A stretch of DNA of 51,386 nucleotides from Rubrivivax sp. (GTDB lineage: Bacteria > Pseudomonadota > Gammaproteobacteria > Burkholderiales > Burkholderiaceae_C). This document shows, one piece after another, positions 37,101 to 45,375 of the stretch. The DNA lies in NCBI GenBank assembly GCA_022842305.1, contig JALHPY010000013.1, forward strand, positions 1 to 51,386, read 5' to 3'. Below the pieces are notes generated by a model. The model had not been told where the DNA came from. It did not search any database and saw only the letters and a list, made by a program, of their open reading frames with translations. Positions within the stretch are counted from its first letter, which is position 1. Every line of letters starts with the position of its first letter. The position numbers were made by a program, and so were the translations under genes.

Positions 37101-38019
37101 GGCGCTGCTGCGTTCCGTGGCGGTCGCCGTGGGTCGCGCGTCGCCGGAACTGCTCCACGACAGCAGGGTCGAGAATCCGGCGAACGAGAGCGGGATGGCC
37201 CCAACCATCGCCGAAACCCGTGCGCAGGGGCGACTCATCCTCATTGCCGAGGACGACGAGGTCAATCAGAAAGTCATTCTTCGGCAGATGGAAGTGCTCG
37301 GTTACGCTGCCGAAATCGCCTCCAGCGGCACCGAGGCGCTGCAACTCTGGCGCGCGGGACGGTATGGGCTGCTGTTCACCGATCTGCACATGCCGGAGAT
37401 GGACGGCTATGGCCTCACCGAGGCGATTCGCCGCGAGGAGACGCAGCGGGATCTCGGGGGGCACGGGCGCATCCCCATCCTCGCCCTCACCGCCAACGCC
37501 TTGCGCAGCGAAGCGGCACGCGTGCGGGCTGCGGGCATGGACGAGTACCTGACCAAGCCGCTGCGACTCGATCAGCTCAAGGCCGCGATCGCCAAGTGGC
37601 TGCCTTTCGACGGCGGCGATTCGACCTTCGGCACGCTTGCCGGCGAACTGCACGAAGGGCCAGACAGTGTTCAGCCCGCAGCGGCGGTCGAAGTAGGGGT
37701 GCTGAAGGGCCTGGTCGGCGACGACCCGGAGATCGTGCGCGAATTCCTGGCCGACTACCTCGCCGCGGCCCGGCGTGCGGCGACTGAGTTGCGTGCCGCC
37801 CAAGCAGCCGACGACATCCGAGCGATCGGCGCCATCGCCCACAAGCTCAAGTCCTCGTCTCGCTCGGTCGGAGCACTCGCCTTGGGCGACCTGTGCGCCG
37901 AACTGGAGAACTCCTGTCGCGCCAACACACGGGAAGGTGTCCTCCGGGGCATGGTGCAGTTTGAAGCCGCACTGCACGATGTGGACGCGCAGATCAGCGA
38001 TCTCCTGGCGCAGGGGTGA
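34132..38019 (+). CDS. Hybrid histidine kinase: receiver-GAF-PAS-GAF-kinase-receiver-HPt
   Basis: A 1295-residue cytoplasmic phosphorelay protein. ATG 34132, 10 bp after the previous stop, starts directly at a receiver (ILIVDDE, D57 in LLTDLTMPGMDG). Then: GAF (about 145-300), PAS (about 305-425, with FGRRKDGMLFNAEVSI), second GAF (about 440-600), a coiled coil, HisKA with H653 (FLATMSHEIRTPMNG), an ATPase domain (TDNGIGIAPEM, FGGTGLGLAI), a region of about 120 residues that looks like a degenerate receiver, an intact receiver (D1084 in LLFTDLHMPEMDG) and a C-terminal HPt domain (H1237 in AIAHKLKSSSRSVG). This is a BarA/ArcB-like multistep relay that can pass phosphate to a separate regulator. 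It has no membrane helix, so it senses inside the cell or takes input at its N-terminal receiver, probably from the upstream kinase. Confidence 0.93.
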   Translation: MNPLPLARILIVDDEAASMQALCDTLRDQGYQTTGFASGEQALRAMREAPFDVLLTDLTMPGMDGVELLTAALKIDALLVGILMTGAGTIETAVQAMKAGALDYVLKPIKLSAILPVLSRAVTVRRLRLENMELRDTVAIHELSQAIAHTLDPNVLLDRIADLALAQFQADEASVMLLDDNQRFLYVAAVRGAGRDALLGTRVPVGEGIAGWVAAQREPLILPRAPDDPQLASLQPRADIQSALSMPMITRNRLVGVINVNCTDRRGAFTFGQVKLLSIFTNAAAAGIEAARLHRDQRKADARYREVLDMAGDAIISIDDEQRIVTFNSGAEAQFGYAPQDAIGKPVDMLLPAPLTEVHRRHVQAFGRSPDSSRAMAGRNQLFGRRKDGMLFNAEVSISKRAEDGRTLYTAVVRDVTDRVQQDEKVARLTRIEAVLGGVNSAVVRASDRNELLSEVCRVAVELGGFGIAWTGVVSPSMLTIEPVASAGIDADLLPAMFEAMPLDRGDLGQSVVAKRAVYTNDLTSDPDVGSPFKQLAVQRGYLSAAVLPLMLGGGVVGCVGLYAHPANFFQGDELKLLNRLAVDVAFGLDHLARADELRQAHLVVVREREQLAQRVAERTEALTSKNRALAEAMEQAEAATRAKTAFLATMSHEIRTPMNGVIGMVELLAHSRLSESQTEAVTTIRASGFALLRIIDDILDFSKIEAGRLDLERVPVALPELIESVCDTLLPVASDKNVKLSLFISPQVPAQVWSDPTRLRQVLFNLTGNAIKFSAGRAQQRGRVTLRAEVAAGATPRLVVTVTDNGIGIAPEMMPQLFTSFTQAEASTTRRFGGTGLGLAICERLVTLMNGQIEVQSTLGKGSTFTVTLPAEAVQGAQARPDPDLNEIDCIVVGSGFNADDLRVYLEHAGARVHCVADQGAAAQRAVGLSRPVVIHNTRREMPSADALHAAFAATPDVRHLVLARGPHHPGRMIPADLVALNGDILRRAALLRSVAVAVGRASPELLHDSRVENPANESGMAPTIAETRAQGRLILIAEDDEVNQKVILRQMEVLGYAAEIASSGTEALQLWRAGRYGLLFTDLHMPEMDGYGLTEAIRREETQRDLGGHGRIPILALTANALRSEAARVRAAGMDEYLTKPLRLDQLKAAIAKWLPFDGGDSTFGTLAGELHEGPDSVQPAAAVEVGVLKGLVGDDPEIVREFLADYLAAARRAATELRAAQAADDIRAIGAIAHKLKSSSRSVGALALGDLCAELENSCRANTREGVLRGMVQFEAALHDVDAQISDLLAQG
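35788..35797 (+). repeat. Run of ten G inside the hybrid kinase gene
   Basis: A G10 tract coding part of the MLGGGVVG segment in the second GAF domain. It is unusual in an otherwise mixed coding sequence. Loss or gain of one G would shift the frame and remove the kinase, second receiver and HPt domains. Confidence 0.9.
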
Positions 38020-38235
38020 TGCCTGGGCCGAGGCTTCCGGCGCCTGCGTGGATGGGGCTGCGTCGGCAGTGAGTCCGTGGGCTCACCATGCGAAGTGCGG
38101 CAAGTGTGGCGGGCCGAGGCACCGCTTATCCTGCGATAGTTTCCGCGAGGAATGCCGATACTGCGTGCTTACGTACGTTGCGGTAGAAGTGGGCGCTCTG
38201 ATCACGCCTGCGTCGGTTGGACTGAGAGTGGGCCC
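38020..38235. promoter_or_regulatory. Gap before the CZB diguanylate cyclase
   Basis: A 216-bp non-coding stretch, the only sizeable break in the signalling cluster, so a promoter for the cyclase and the following genes probably lies here. It contains the palindrome TACGTA (within CTTACGTACGTTG near 38168) but no clear hexamer pair. Confidence 0.3.
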
Positions 38236-39120
38236 ATGACTGTCTTCGCTCCACGTGTTGAAAGCGTCGTCGCAGAACTCGATGGTGCTGTCGAGGCGCA
38301 CCTGGGCTGGACGCGACGAGTCCTTCGCTGTGCCGTGCTGCGGACGTCGCCGGGCGAGGACGTCCTCGCCCCGGATGCCCACTTGCGCTGCCGCTTCGGG
38401 CACTGGTTCGTGCAGAGCAGCGAGACATTCGAACAAGTCGATGCGGCGGCCACGTTGCGCGTGCTCGAGCAGCACGAGCGCATGCATGATGCGGTGCGCG
38501 CGCTGTGCACCGACCTGCTCGCCGAGCGGCAGGGCAATTCGGCCGATCTGGATGCTTTCGAGACTAGGCAGTCCGCGCTGGTGGCGGAGATCGCACACCT
38601 CAAGACCAAAGTTCTCGCCCGTAGCGCGCGGCACGACCCATTGACCGGCCTGCCGTTGCGTTACGGATTCGAGGAAGAGTTCACGCGTTGCAAGGCACTG
38701 ACGAACCGCAGTGGGCAGCTGACGGTGCTGATAATGGCCGACGTGGATCACTTCAAGCGTGTCAACGACGTTCACGGCCACAGCGTGGGCGACCAAGCCC
38801 TGTGCCATTTGGCGAGCATCCTGCGGGCGCATGCGCGCGCAGACGAGCCGGTGTTCCGATTCGGTGGCGAGGAGTTCCTCGTGATTCTTCATGCCACGAC
38901 CGAGTCGGCGGCCGGGAGCGCCGCCGACCGCCTGCTGCAAACCCTGCGCGACGCGCCGCTGCAACTGGCCGACGGCGGGTCACTGAACCTGCGCGTGAGC
39001 GCCGGCCTGGTCGTGGTCGGGGCAGAGGAGTCGGTGGCCAAGGCGGTCGAGCGTGCCGACACAGCGCTTTGTGCGGCCAAACGGGCCGGCCGCGACCGCT
39101 GGATGTGTGGCCAAGGGTGA
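38236..39120 (+). CDS. Diguanylate cyclase with N-terminal zinc-binding CZB domain (DgcZ-like)
   Basis: A 294-residue cytoplasmic enzyme making c-di-GMP from two GTP. The N-terminal CZB domain (about residues 10-130) presents the zinc ligands H22, C52 (in RCRFGHW), H80 and H84 (EQHERMH), nearly the same positions as in E. coli DgcZ/YdeH, where zinc binding inhibits the cyclase. The GGDEF domain (about 135-290) has DPLTGLPLR, DVDHFKRVND and the active-site GGEEF at 210-214. The inhibitory I-site position has RADE rather than RxxD, so product feedback may be weak. ATG 38236 is chosen because it starts the CZB helix at the usual distance. It lies between the hybrid kinase and the EAL gene. Confidence 0.92.
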   Translation: MTVFAPRVESVVAELDGAVEAHLGWTRRVLRCAVLRTSPGEDVLAPDAHLRCRFGHWFVQSSETFEQVDAAATLRVLEQHERMHDAVRALCTDLLAERQGNSADLDAFETRQSALVAEIAHLKTKVLARSARHDPLTGLPLRYGFEEEFTRCKALTNRSGQLTVLIMADVDHFKRVNDVHGHSVGDQALCHLASILRAHARADEPVFRFGGEEFLVILHATTESAAGSAADRLLQTLRDAPLQLADGGSLNLRVSAGLVVVGAEESVAKAVERADTALCAAKRAGRDRWMCGQG

Positions 39121-39145
39121 TACGCCAACACATGGAGCGCTCGCC

Positions 39146-40348
39146 GTGAACACGCTGCTCATCGACGACGATCCTCTGGCGCTCAAGCTGCTGACTCGGC
39201 AACTGGAGCGACTCGGTTGCGTCGGGGTTCAGCAGTGCGAGCGCGCCGAGGAGGCGATGACGCTGCTGAAAACCCAGTCCGAGGCGATCGAGCTGGTGTT
39301 CTGCGATCTGCAAATGCCCGACATCGACGGCGTCGAGTGCGTGCGTCACCTGGTGGACATCGGCTATAGCGGCAGTCTGGTGCTGGTCAGCGGCGAAGAC
39401 GGGCGCATCCTCAAGGCCGTGGCCAAACTCGCACAGGCGCACCAGGTTCACGTGCTCGGGGTGCTGCATAAGCCGATCAAGAACGGGCAGCTGAGCGAAT
39501 TGCTGGCCAGCCATGCGGCGCGCAAGACCGTGCCCAGACGCGCCGACCAGGGCACATTCGAGCCCGCCGAGCTGGCGCGCGCCATTGCCGGTGACGAACT
39601 CATCGTTCACTACCAGCCCAAGGTGGCACTGGACAGCGGGGCGCTGTTCGGCGTCGAGTCGCTCGTGCGCTGGCAGCATCCCCAAGCCGGGCTGGTGTAC
39701 CCGGATCGCTTCATCACCTTGGCCGAAGACCACGGCCTCATCGACGCGCTGACGCTCGCGGTGTTGGCTGCGGCGTTGCGCCAGTCACGCAGATGGCGCG
39801 ACGCCGGGCTGGACCTGCAGGTGGCCGTGAACGTCTCCATGGACAATCTGGCCGCACTGGACTTTCCCGAATCGGTCGCGCAGTTGGCGAGCGAGATCGG
39901 GGTCGAGCCGTCGAGGCTGGTGCTGGAAGTGACGGAGAGCCGCCTGATGAAGGATGTGCGGGCGTCACTGGACGTGCTGACGCGGCTGCGCCTGAAGGGG
40001 TTCAGTCTGTCGATCGACGATTTCGGCACCGGCTATTCGTCGCTGGCCCAATTGCGTGACATTCCGTTCGACGAACTCAAGCTGGATCGAAGCTTCGTCC
40101 ACGGCGCTGCCGGGGATGCGTCGCTGGGCGCCATCGTCGAGGCAACGATCGCGATGGCGCGTCAGCTCGGCATGAAGACCGTCGCAGAGGGCGTGGAGGA
40201 CCAGGCCGATCTTGATTACCTGCGCGCGCAGGGTTGTGATGTAGCGCAGGGGTATTTCATCGCGCGGCCGATGCTGAGTGCCGATCTACTGCGTTGGCGG
40301 CCAGCCTGGGAGTCGCGTCGCTGCGAATCGGCGGCTACCGCAGCATGA
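39146..40348 (+). CDS. Response regulator with EAL-domain c-di-GMP phosphodiesterase
   Basis: A 400-residue protein. GTG 39146 is the start: it begins the receiver directly (NTLLIDDDP), whereas the nearby ATG at 39132 runs out of frame into a stop. The receiver covers about 1-125 with phospho-acceptor D54 (CDLQMPDIDG). The EAL domain (about 145-390) has ESL (E171) in place of EAL, plus VNVSMDNL, EVTESRLM, DDFGTGYSSL, ELKLDRSFV and AEGVED, so all metal and catalytic residues appear present and it should hydrolyse c-di-GMP to pGpG. Phosphorylation by one of the upstream kinases probably controls it. It follows the cyclase gene by 25 bp and overlaps the next gene (ATGA). Confidence 0.93.
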   Translation: MNTLLIDDDPLALKLLTRQLERLGCVGVQQCERAEEAMTLLKTQSEAIELVFCDLQMPDIDGVECVRHLVDIGYSGSLVLVSGEDGRILKAVAKLAQAHQVHVLGVLHKPIKNGQLSELLASHAARKTVPRRADQGTFEPAELARAIAGDELIVHYQPKVALDSGALFGVESLVRWQHPQAGLVYPDRFITLAEDHGLIDALTLAVLAAALRQSRRWRDAGLDLQVAVNVSMDNLAALDFPESVAQLASEIGVEPSRLVLEVTESRLMKDVRASLDVLTRLRLKGFSLSIDDFGTGYSSLAQLRDIPFDELKLDRSFVHGAAGDASLGAIVEATIAMARQLGMKTVAEGVEDQADLDYLRAQGCDVAQGYFIARPMLSADLLRWRPAWESRRCESAATAA

Positions 40349-41541
40349 CGGCCACAGCCCGAATCCTGGTGGCCACTGATGTGGTTGGCGATGCGGATCT
40401 CGTCAAAAAGCTGCTGCGCGACGAGTTCGACAATGTGGCAGGCTCGACCGATCAGGATCGTGTGATTGCCGACTTCGAAAAGCAACGGCCCGAGGTACTC
40501 GTCCTGGCCTTCAACGGTCTGGAAAAGGCCGAGCGGTACTACCTGGGCCTGTATCGCCTGAGTGCCTTGGTCCATTCATTGCCGCACCGAACCCTGATCC
40601 TGTGCAACAAGGACGATCTTCGGCGTGTCTACGAGCTGTGCAAGAAGGAGTACTTCGACGACTACGTGCTGTTCTGGCCCCTGACACACGACGCACCACG
40701 CCTGCCGATGGCGGTACATCAGGCGCTGCGTCAACTGGCCGCCAGCGGTACAGGCGCCCCGACGGTGGCCGAGTTCGCTGCTCAGGCGCGACGCCTGTCG
40801 GCAGCCGAGGCGCTTCTGGAACAGTATGCAGCGCGGGGCGGCGCGCGCATCGACGATGCAAGCCGCTCTCTCGAGCAGGCGCAGCAAGGCATCGGCCTGG
40901 CTCTGGACGGCTTCTCGCGGCAACTGTCGCACGGCGACCTGCGCGGTCTGGTCGACGTCAAGGACGCGCCGGGATTCCAGCGCGAGATCGACCGCTTGAA
41001 GACGGGGGAGATCGCGACACGCCTTGGGGTGGTGGCCGCTGCAGTGCAGCCCGTGCGTGACTGGGCGGGCGCACTCAAGGAGGAACTGGCGCCTCAATTC
41101 GAAGCAGCACGTGCGCTCCAAACGCTGGCCGAGCGCGTGCGCCCGCTCATGTTGATCGTCGAAGATGACGAGTACCAGCACAAGCTGCTGCGCCATCTGC
41201 TGCGAGACGAGAACTTCGAGCTTCTTTTTGCGATGTCGGGAACGGAGGCCCTTGCCACGCTGCGCAAGCGCAAGCCAGACCTGATCCTAATGGACGTGGG
41301 TCTGCCTGACATTGACGGCATGGAAGTCACGCGCCGAATCAAATCCGTCGACCAGTTCGCTGACGTGCCGGTCCTCATGATTACCGGCCACAGCGATAAG
41401 GACATCGTCGTTCAGAGCGTGAGAGCCGGCGCGACAGGTTTCGTGGTCAAACCCTTCGCGAAGGAAGCCCTGCTCGCCAAAGTTCGCCGTTGCGTGAGCG
41501 GAATTGAGAATCATGCCCCGAACACCGTAGGCAAGACGTGA
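40345..41541 (+). CDS. Pseudo-receiver/receiver two-domain response regulator
   Basis: A 398-residue protein, ATG overlapping the EAL stop. The N-terminal about 125 residues have the receiver outline (ARILVATDVV, then PEVLVLAFNGLEKAER, ending DYVLFWPLTHDAPRLP), but the phospho-accepting aspartate position reads Ala-Phe-Asn and the conserved lysine is gone, so it cannot be phosphorylated normally. A helical middle (about 140-270) links it to a normal C-terminal receiver (about 275-390) with MLIVEDDE, D317 in LILMDVGLPDIDG, the MITGH segment and VKPF. There is no output domain: it works by protein contacts, perhaps as phosphate sink or scaffold for the neighbouring HPt kinase. The stop codon lies within a hairpin (GACGTG/CACGTC, 41535-41554) that may end transcription, though no T-run follows. 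Confidence 0.85.
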   Translation: MTATARILVATDVVGDADLVKKLLRDEFDNVAGSTDQDRVIADFEKQRPEVLVLAFNGLEKAERYYLGLYRLSALVHSLPHRTLILCNKDDLRRVYELCKKEYFDDYVLFWPLTHDAPRLPMAVHQALRQLAASGTGAPTVAEFAAQARRLSAAEALLEQYAARGGARIDDASRSLEQAQQGIGLALDGFSRQLSHGDLRGLVDVKDAPGFQREIDRLKTGEIATRLGVVAAAVQPVRDWAGALKEELAPQFEAARALQTLAERVRPLMLIVEDDEYQHKLLRHLLRDENFELLFAMSGTEALATLRKRKPDLILMDVGLPDIDGMEVTRRIKSVDQFADVPVLMITGHSDKDIVVQSVRAGATGFVVKPFAKEALLAKVRRCVSGIENHAPNTVGKT

Positions 41542-42034
41542 GCGGGGCCACGTCGATTACACACCACCGCGCCTTTTGCCCCAGCTCGCGGACTCTCCTG
41601 CCCGGATGCCCATCGCGCACTTGCCCCCCCAACGTATCGCCACCTGAGCGTCATCGCTGTGCCGCGTGACAGGCAGCTTTACGGGCGACAAGCCAGAAGT
41701 CCGTGCGGCTGGTTTGGGTCGTATGCGGGTTTTCACTGACTGAGGTCGACGGGCCGGTCAGCGACCCACACCAGTCGGTCGAGTGCTGAATGACCGCTGT
41801 CCTTCGTGCAGCGGTACGTCGCAATGTCTCGCTGAGCGCTTCTGGACGGCCACTTGCCGACAGCCGTGGCAGGCCGGTTTCTGGCATCCCGTCTTGTCGT
41901 CGTCGCAGTGGAAGCAACCGCAGATCGGCCGTCAGAACGCTGGGTCTGGCGACCATGTCGTCGCACCAACACTACGGAACCGCTCGCTTGAACGACGTCG
42001 CCCCTGATCGTCGATGCCCCCGCGCGCGGGCCAA
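41542..42034. other. Non-coding / degraded stretch
   Basis: About 490 bp with no supportable gene. Overlapping open frames on both strands have no recognisable motif. It borders the mrr remnant and is probably decayed accessory DNA. Confidence 0.5.
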
Positions 42035-42580
42035 TCAGGGCGGCGGAATCGCCCCCTTCGTGCGCGCCAGCTGTATCGGTTGCCACGGCAGTAGAAGTCG
42101 CGCATCGCGCCGGCGCCGATGTTGTTGGCCCAGCCCACGGCCCGCCTCCTGCGAACTGCCGCCGTACCCCATGGCCAAGAGCTGTTCGACGATCAACCGC
42201 TCGAAGAATGCCGGCGTGGCCTTGCGCACGCGGTCCAGCAGATCGGCAGCCAGAGCGCCGGTGATGGCGCCGGGGGCCTTGCGCAGCACTTCGTCCGGTG
42301 TCTCGGTGACGGCCAGGTTGCTGGAAGGAGTCGGCGCCTGAGCTGGCACTGTGGCGATGGTGGCGCCGTCGGTCTCGTTGACCTTGGCCTTGAAGTCCTG
42401 GAACTCCTTGAACTGGTCGAGGTAGGCGTTGTTGATCGTGGCCGTTGCGTCCGCCAGCGCGGCCTGGCCACGCGGGGGGATGCTGTAGTAGCCGCGGCGC
42501 GTGCCCTCGGCCAGGCCGGCTTTGACCAGGTAGGTCTTGGCCCAGTGCACACGGTTGGCGAACATGGTTTGCTTGCCGCT
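42035..42580 (-). pseudogene. Truncated mrr-type restriction endonuclease
   Basis: Read on the minus strand, the frame contains the Mrr N-terminal winged-helix end (GKQTMFANRVHWAKTYLVKA, then GLAEGTRRGYYSI) and the beginning of the catalytic domain (TPAFFERLIVEQLLAMGYGG, SSQEAGRGLG). Intact Mrr proteins continue with the PD-(D/E)xK nuclease core; here homology stops at about 42130 and unrelated Arg-rich codons follow to the stop. The first about 70 residues of Mrr are also missing, as the frame loses similarity upstream of 42580. So both ends are lost and the protein cannot be active. It is a leftover of a methylation-dependent restriction gene and marks this area as a former defence or accessory locus. 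Confidence 0.72.
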
Positions 42581-42692
42581 TTGGTGAAGAAGACGTGGTC
42601 GCCCGGATGCACGGCAATGACGGGCAGGAGTGCATCAGCGCGCAGTCTTTGTGACGATCGTATGATTGATCAGTGAAAAAGAAAGGCTAAGG

Positions 42693-44597
42693 ATGCGGGG
42701 TCTATGGCTCAGCCTGCTGTTACTGCTGATGTGTCCGCTGCTTCAAGCCGAAACGCCGGCGGTCATGACCTTCGATCGGGGGCAGATCAGCTTCCTGCGT
42801 GATTCTTCAAAACAGCTGACGCTGGAACAGGCCCGTGCCTTGTATGCCGAAGGCCAGTTCAAGCCAGTCGAAGGTAATCTTGGCTTGGGTTACATACCGG
42901 ACGTGGTATGGCTGCATTTCAAGATCGAGCGCGCGGCCACTCAGCAGCACGAGGCCTGGCTGGAAATCATGCCGCCCTACCTGGACGATATGCATTTCTT
43001 TCACATCCATCCCGATGGCAAGGTTGACAGTCGGCGCGGTGGTGACCGCCTTCCTCAGCCTGCCAAGGAAGAGGACTACCGAGGTACCCTGTTTAAGCTG
43101 ACGTTGAGCCCTGGTGAGCATGAGGTCTTTTTACGCCTGCAAACCACCAGCACCATGGCTGCCATCGTCAGGCTCTGGCAGCCCGACCGCTTCGAGCGTC
43201 ACCTGCGCCATGGTTACTTCGCCTTCGGTCTTTACTTCAGCCTGATATTGACCGTACTGGTGTTCAATGCCGTCAATTGGGTGGTGTCGCGGCGGAATAT
43301 TTTCCTGGTCTATGTAGGCTACCTGTTCCTGAACGCGCTGCAGTGGCTGGGCATCAACGGCTTCGTGGCCGAATTCATTTTCCCCGCCCATCCGCTCTTG
43401 GCCAACCTGACGCTTGGAATGAGCTTGTCGCTTGCCGCCGCCATGGCCTTTGGCTTCTTCATCATGGTGCTTGAACTCAAGCAGCATCACCCCTTTATCT
43501 ACCGCACCAGCCTGGCCGGGATGGCGCTTTGTAGCGTCACTGCGCTGGCCACACCCTTTGGCTACTATGGTGTCTTCGCCCCTTGGATGCTTGGCTTCGG
43601 TGTCCTGACCCTGTTCGGGGTGCCCTGGCCGGCGACGCGTCTGTGGCAAACAGGCGAGGTATGGGCGCGCTTGCTCGCGACCGCCTATTTGATCTATGGC
43701 CTGCTGATTGCGATCAACATTCTGGGCGTGCTGGCCGTTTTGCCCTTCGGGGATGTCATCAATATTGCTGGCATGAGCAGCAATATTGCTCATATCCTGC
43801 TGCTGCACTTTGCCATCATGCTGCATTACCGCCGCATTGAAGCCGATCATGCTGCTGTGCTCGAAAAGTCGGTGCAGGCGGAACGGCAGACCGCCCTCGA
43901 CAAATCCTATCGTGAGGACCAAGACAGGTTGCTGGCGATGATCACCCACGAAATCCGCACTCCCATCGCCGTCATCGACGCCGCCACCCAGACCCTCGAA
44001 GCGCTCGATGACACACCCAGTGCCGATCGTGAAGAGCGTTACGACCGCATCCACCGTTCGGTCAATAGGCTGAGCGCGCTGCTGGATCTGGCTGTGGCGC
44101 AGACCCGCAGAGACGTTACCGACTGGCAACTGACGCAGGGTCTGATTGATCCAGTTGTCCTGACGGATGAAGTGGTCAAGCTGCTTGGCAACCCGCTGGC
44201 GCAACGCATCAACATCAACGCTGTTGATCCGCTCCCCACACTCATTGGCGACGACCGAATGCTGCGTTTTGCGCTGCTCAACCTGCTCGACAACGCCGCC
44301 AATTATTCACCTTCGGGTACGCCAGTACGGGTACGGATCGAAGCCGCCACAGGTGGCTTGGCCTGGCGGGTGGAGGACGAGGGTCCGGGCATTCCTCCGG
44401 GTATGGAAGAAAAGATCTTCGATAAATACGTGCGCCTTGGCGACAGCAGTGGCAAAGCCGGGCTCGGGCTGGGGCTGTATTTGGCGCGCCATATCGTTGA
44501 GCGCCATGGCGGCACGCTAAAGGTCGAAGCCGGCCGCACCAGGGGCGCCTGTTTTGTCTGCTGGCTGCCAGCTTCGAACAGAGGTGAGCGGGCATGA
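42693..44597 (+). CDS. 7TMR-DISM sensor histidine kinase
   Basis: A 634-residue inner-membrane kinase. ATG 42693 follows AAGG and starts a signal peptide (MRGLWLSLLLLLMCPLLQA). Residues about 25-165 are the periplasmic 7TMR-DISMED2 jelly-roll domain (VVWLHFKIERAATQQHEAWL), which in this family may bind carbohydrate-like ligands. Seven membrane helices follow (about 175-390), then a coiled coil, HisKA with H419 (AMITHEIRTPIAVIDA) and an ATPase domain (NLLDNAANYSPSG, DEGPGIPPGM, GLGLGLYLARHI). It forms a stop/start-overlapping pair with the OmpR-family regulator. Composition is less GC-rich than in the signalling cluster before it. The location next to two-partner secretion genes suggests, without proof, that it controls them. 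Confidence 0.93.
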   Translation: MRGLWLSLLLLLMCPLLQAETPAVMTFDRGQISFLRDSSKQLTLEQARALYAEGQFKPVEGNLGLGYIPDVVWLHFKIERAATQQHEAWLEIMPPYLDDMHFFHIHPDGKVDSRRGGDRLPQPAKEEDYRGTLFKLTLSPGEHEVFLRLQTTSTMAAIVRLWQPDRFERHLRHGYFAFGLYFSLILTVLVFNAVNWVVSRRNIFLVYVGYLFLNALQWLGINGFVAEFIFPAHPLLANLTLGMSLSLAAAMAFGFFIMVLELKQHHPFIYRTSLAGMALCSVTALATPFGYYGVFAPWMLGFGVLTLFGVPWPATRLWQTGEVWARLLATAYLIYGLLIAINILGVLAVLPFGDVINIAGMSSNIAHILLLHFAIMLHYRRIEADHAAVLEKSVQAERQTALDKSYREDQDRLLAMITHEIRTPIAVIDAATQTLEALDDTPSADREERYDRIHRSVNRLSALLDLAVAQTRRDVTDWQLTQGLIDPVVLTDEVVKLLGNPLAQRININAVDPLPTLIGDDRMLRFALLNLLDNAANYSPSGTPVRVRIEAATGGLAWRVEDEGPGIPPGMEEKIFDKYVRLGDSSGKAGLGLGLYLARHIVERHGGTLKVEAGRTRGACFVCWLPASNRGERA

Positions 44598-45283
44598 CTC
44601 GCATCGGTCTTGTCGAAGACAACATCGACTACCGCACCGAGGTCGCCTTTCATCTGCAGCGCGCTGGCTTCGAGATCGCGTTGGAGAGCGATGGTGGCGG
44701 CATCGACACTCAACTGACCAACAGCCCCTGCGACTTGCTCGTGCTGGATTTGGGGTTGCCGGTCGAAGACGGTCTCGAGATCGCCAGGCGCTTGCGCCGG
44801 CAGCACACGGGACTGGGCATCGTCATGCTCACTGCTCGAGGCAGCTTGGACGACCGTCTCGCCGGCTTTGAAGAAGGCGCCGATGCCTATCTCGTCAAGC
44901 CGGTCGACATGCGTGAGCTGGTCGCCACCTTGTACAGCGTTCAGCGTCGGCTGTCCGTTGCGGTTGCACCATCCGAGGCATGGTCAATCATGCTCGACAC
45001 CTTGTCAATTTGCTCGCCTGCGGGTCAAACCGTGGCGTTGACCGCGACGGAAATGGACTTGCTCAAATGCCTGGCCGCTGCCACCCCCGAGCCAGTGTCG
45101 CGCGAGTTGCTCGCCGTTTCACTGGGCCACCCGGAGCCAGATTTTGACTACCGTCGACTGGAGGTCGCTTTCAGTCGGCTGCGGAAGAAAATCGAAACTT
45201 TAACGGCGGGTGCATCGCCCATTCGCGCGGCCCGCAGTCGAGGCTATGTGTTTGCTGCGCCGGTGCGCTTGCTGTCCAGGTAA
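44594..45283 (+). CDS. OmpR-family DNA-binding response regulator
   Basis: A 229-residue regulator. The receiver (about 1-115) has GLVEDNID, phospho-acceptor D52 (LLVLDLGLP), the MLTARGS segment and VKPVDMRELV. The winged-helix effector domain (about 130-225) has the features TATEMDLLKCLA, RLEVAFSRLRKKIE and the wing AARSRGYVFA. The ATG overlaps the kinase stop by four bases, so kinase and regulator are made together. Targets are unknown; the downstream secretion genes are the nearest candidates. Confidence 0.93.
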   Translation: MTRIGLVEDNIDYRTEVAFHLQRAGFEIALESDGGGIDTQLTNSPCDLLVLDLGLPVEDGLEIARRLRRQHTGLGIVMLTARGSLDDRLAGFEEGADAYLVKPVDMRELVATLYSVQRRLSVAVAPSEAWSIMLDTLSICSPAGQTVALTATEMDLLKCLAAATPEPVSRELLAVSLGHPEPDFDYRRLEVAFSRLRKKIETLTAGASPIRAARSRGYVFAAPVRLLSR

Positions 45284-45375
45284 TCAGTCTGGTTCGCAGA
45301 CACATGTTCTTCTTTGACCCCCTGACGGGCGTAGGCCAACAAGTATTCGGGTAATCGCAAAGCATAATGGGCCAT
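45244..45375 (-). pseudogene. Remnant of a ribbon-helix-helix antitoxin gene
   Basis: ATG 45375 on the minus strand, preceded by AGGAAC, begins MAHYALRLPEYLLAYARQ and continues GVKEEHVSANQ. This is the N-terminal strand and helices of small ribbon-helix-helix (HicB/CopG-like) antitoxins, which typically read MAHYTLRLPxxLxxxAxxxAxEEHVSxNQ. After residue 29 (position about 45289) similarity ends and 14 unrelated codons lead to a stop, exactly where the response regulator gene ends (45283). The gene was therefore cut at this junction. No toxin is left nearby. The family call is from pattern memory. Confidence 0.6.
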
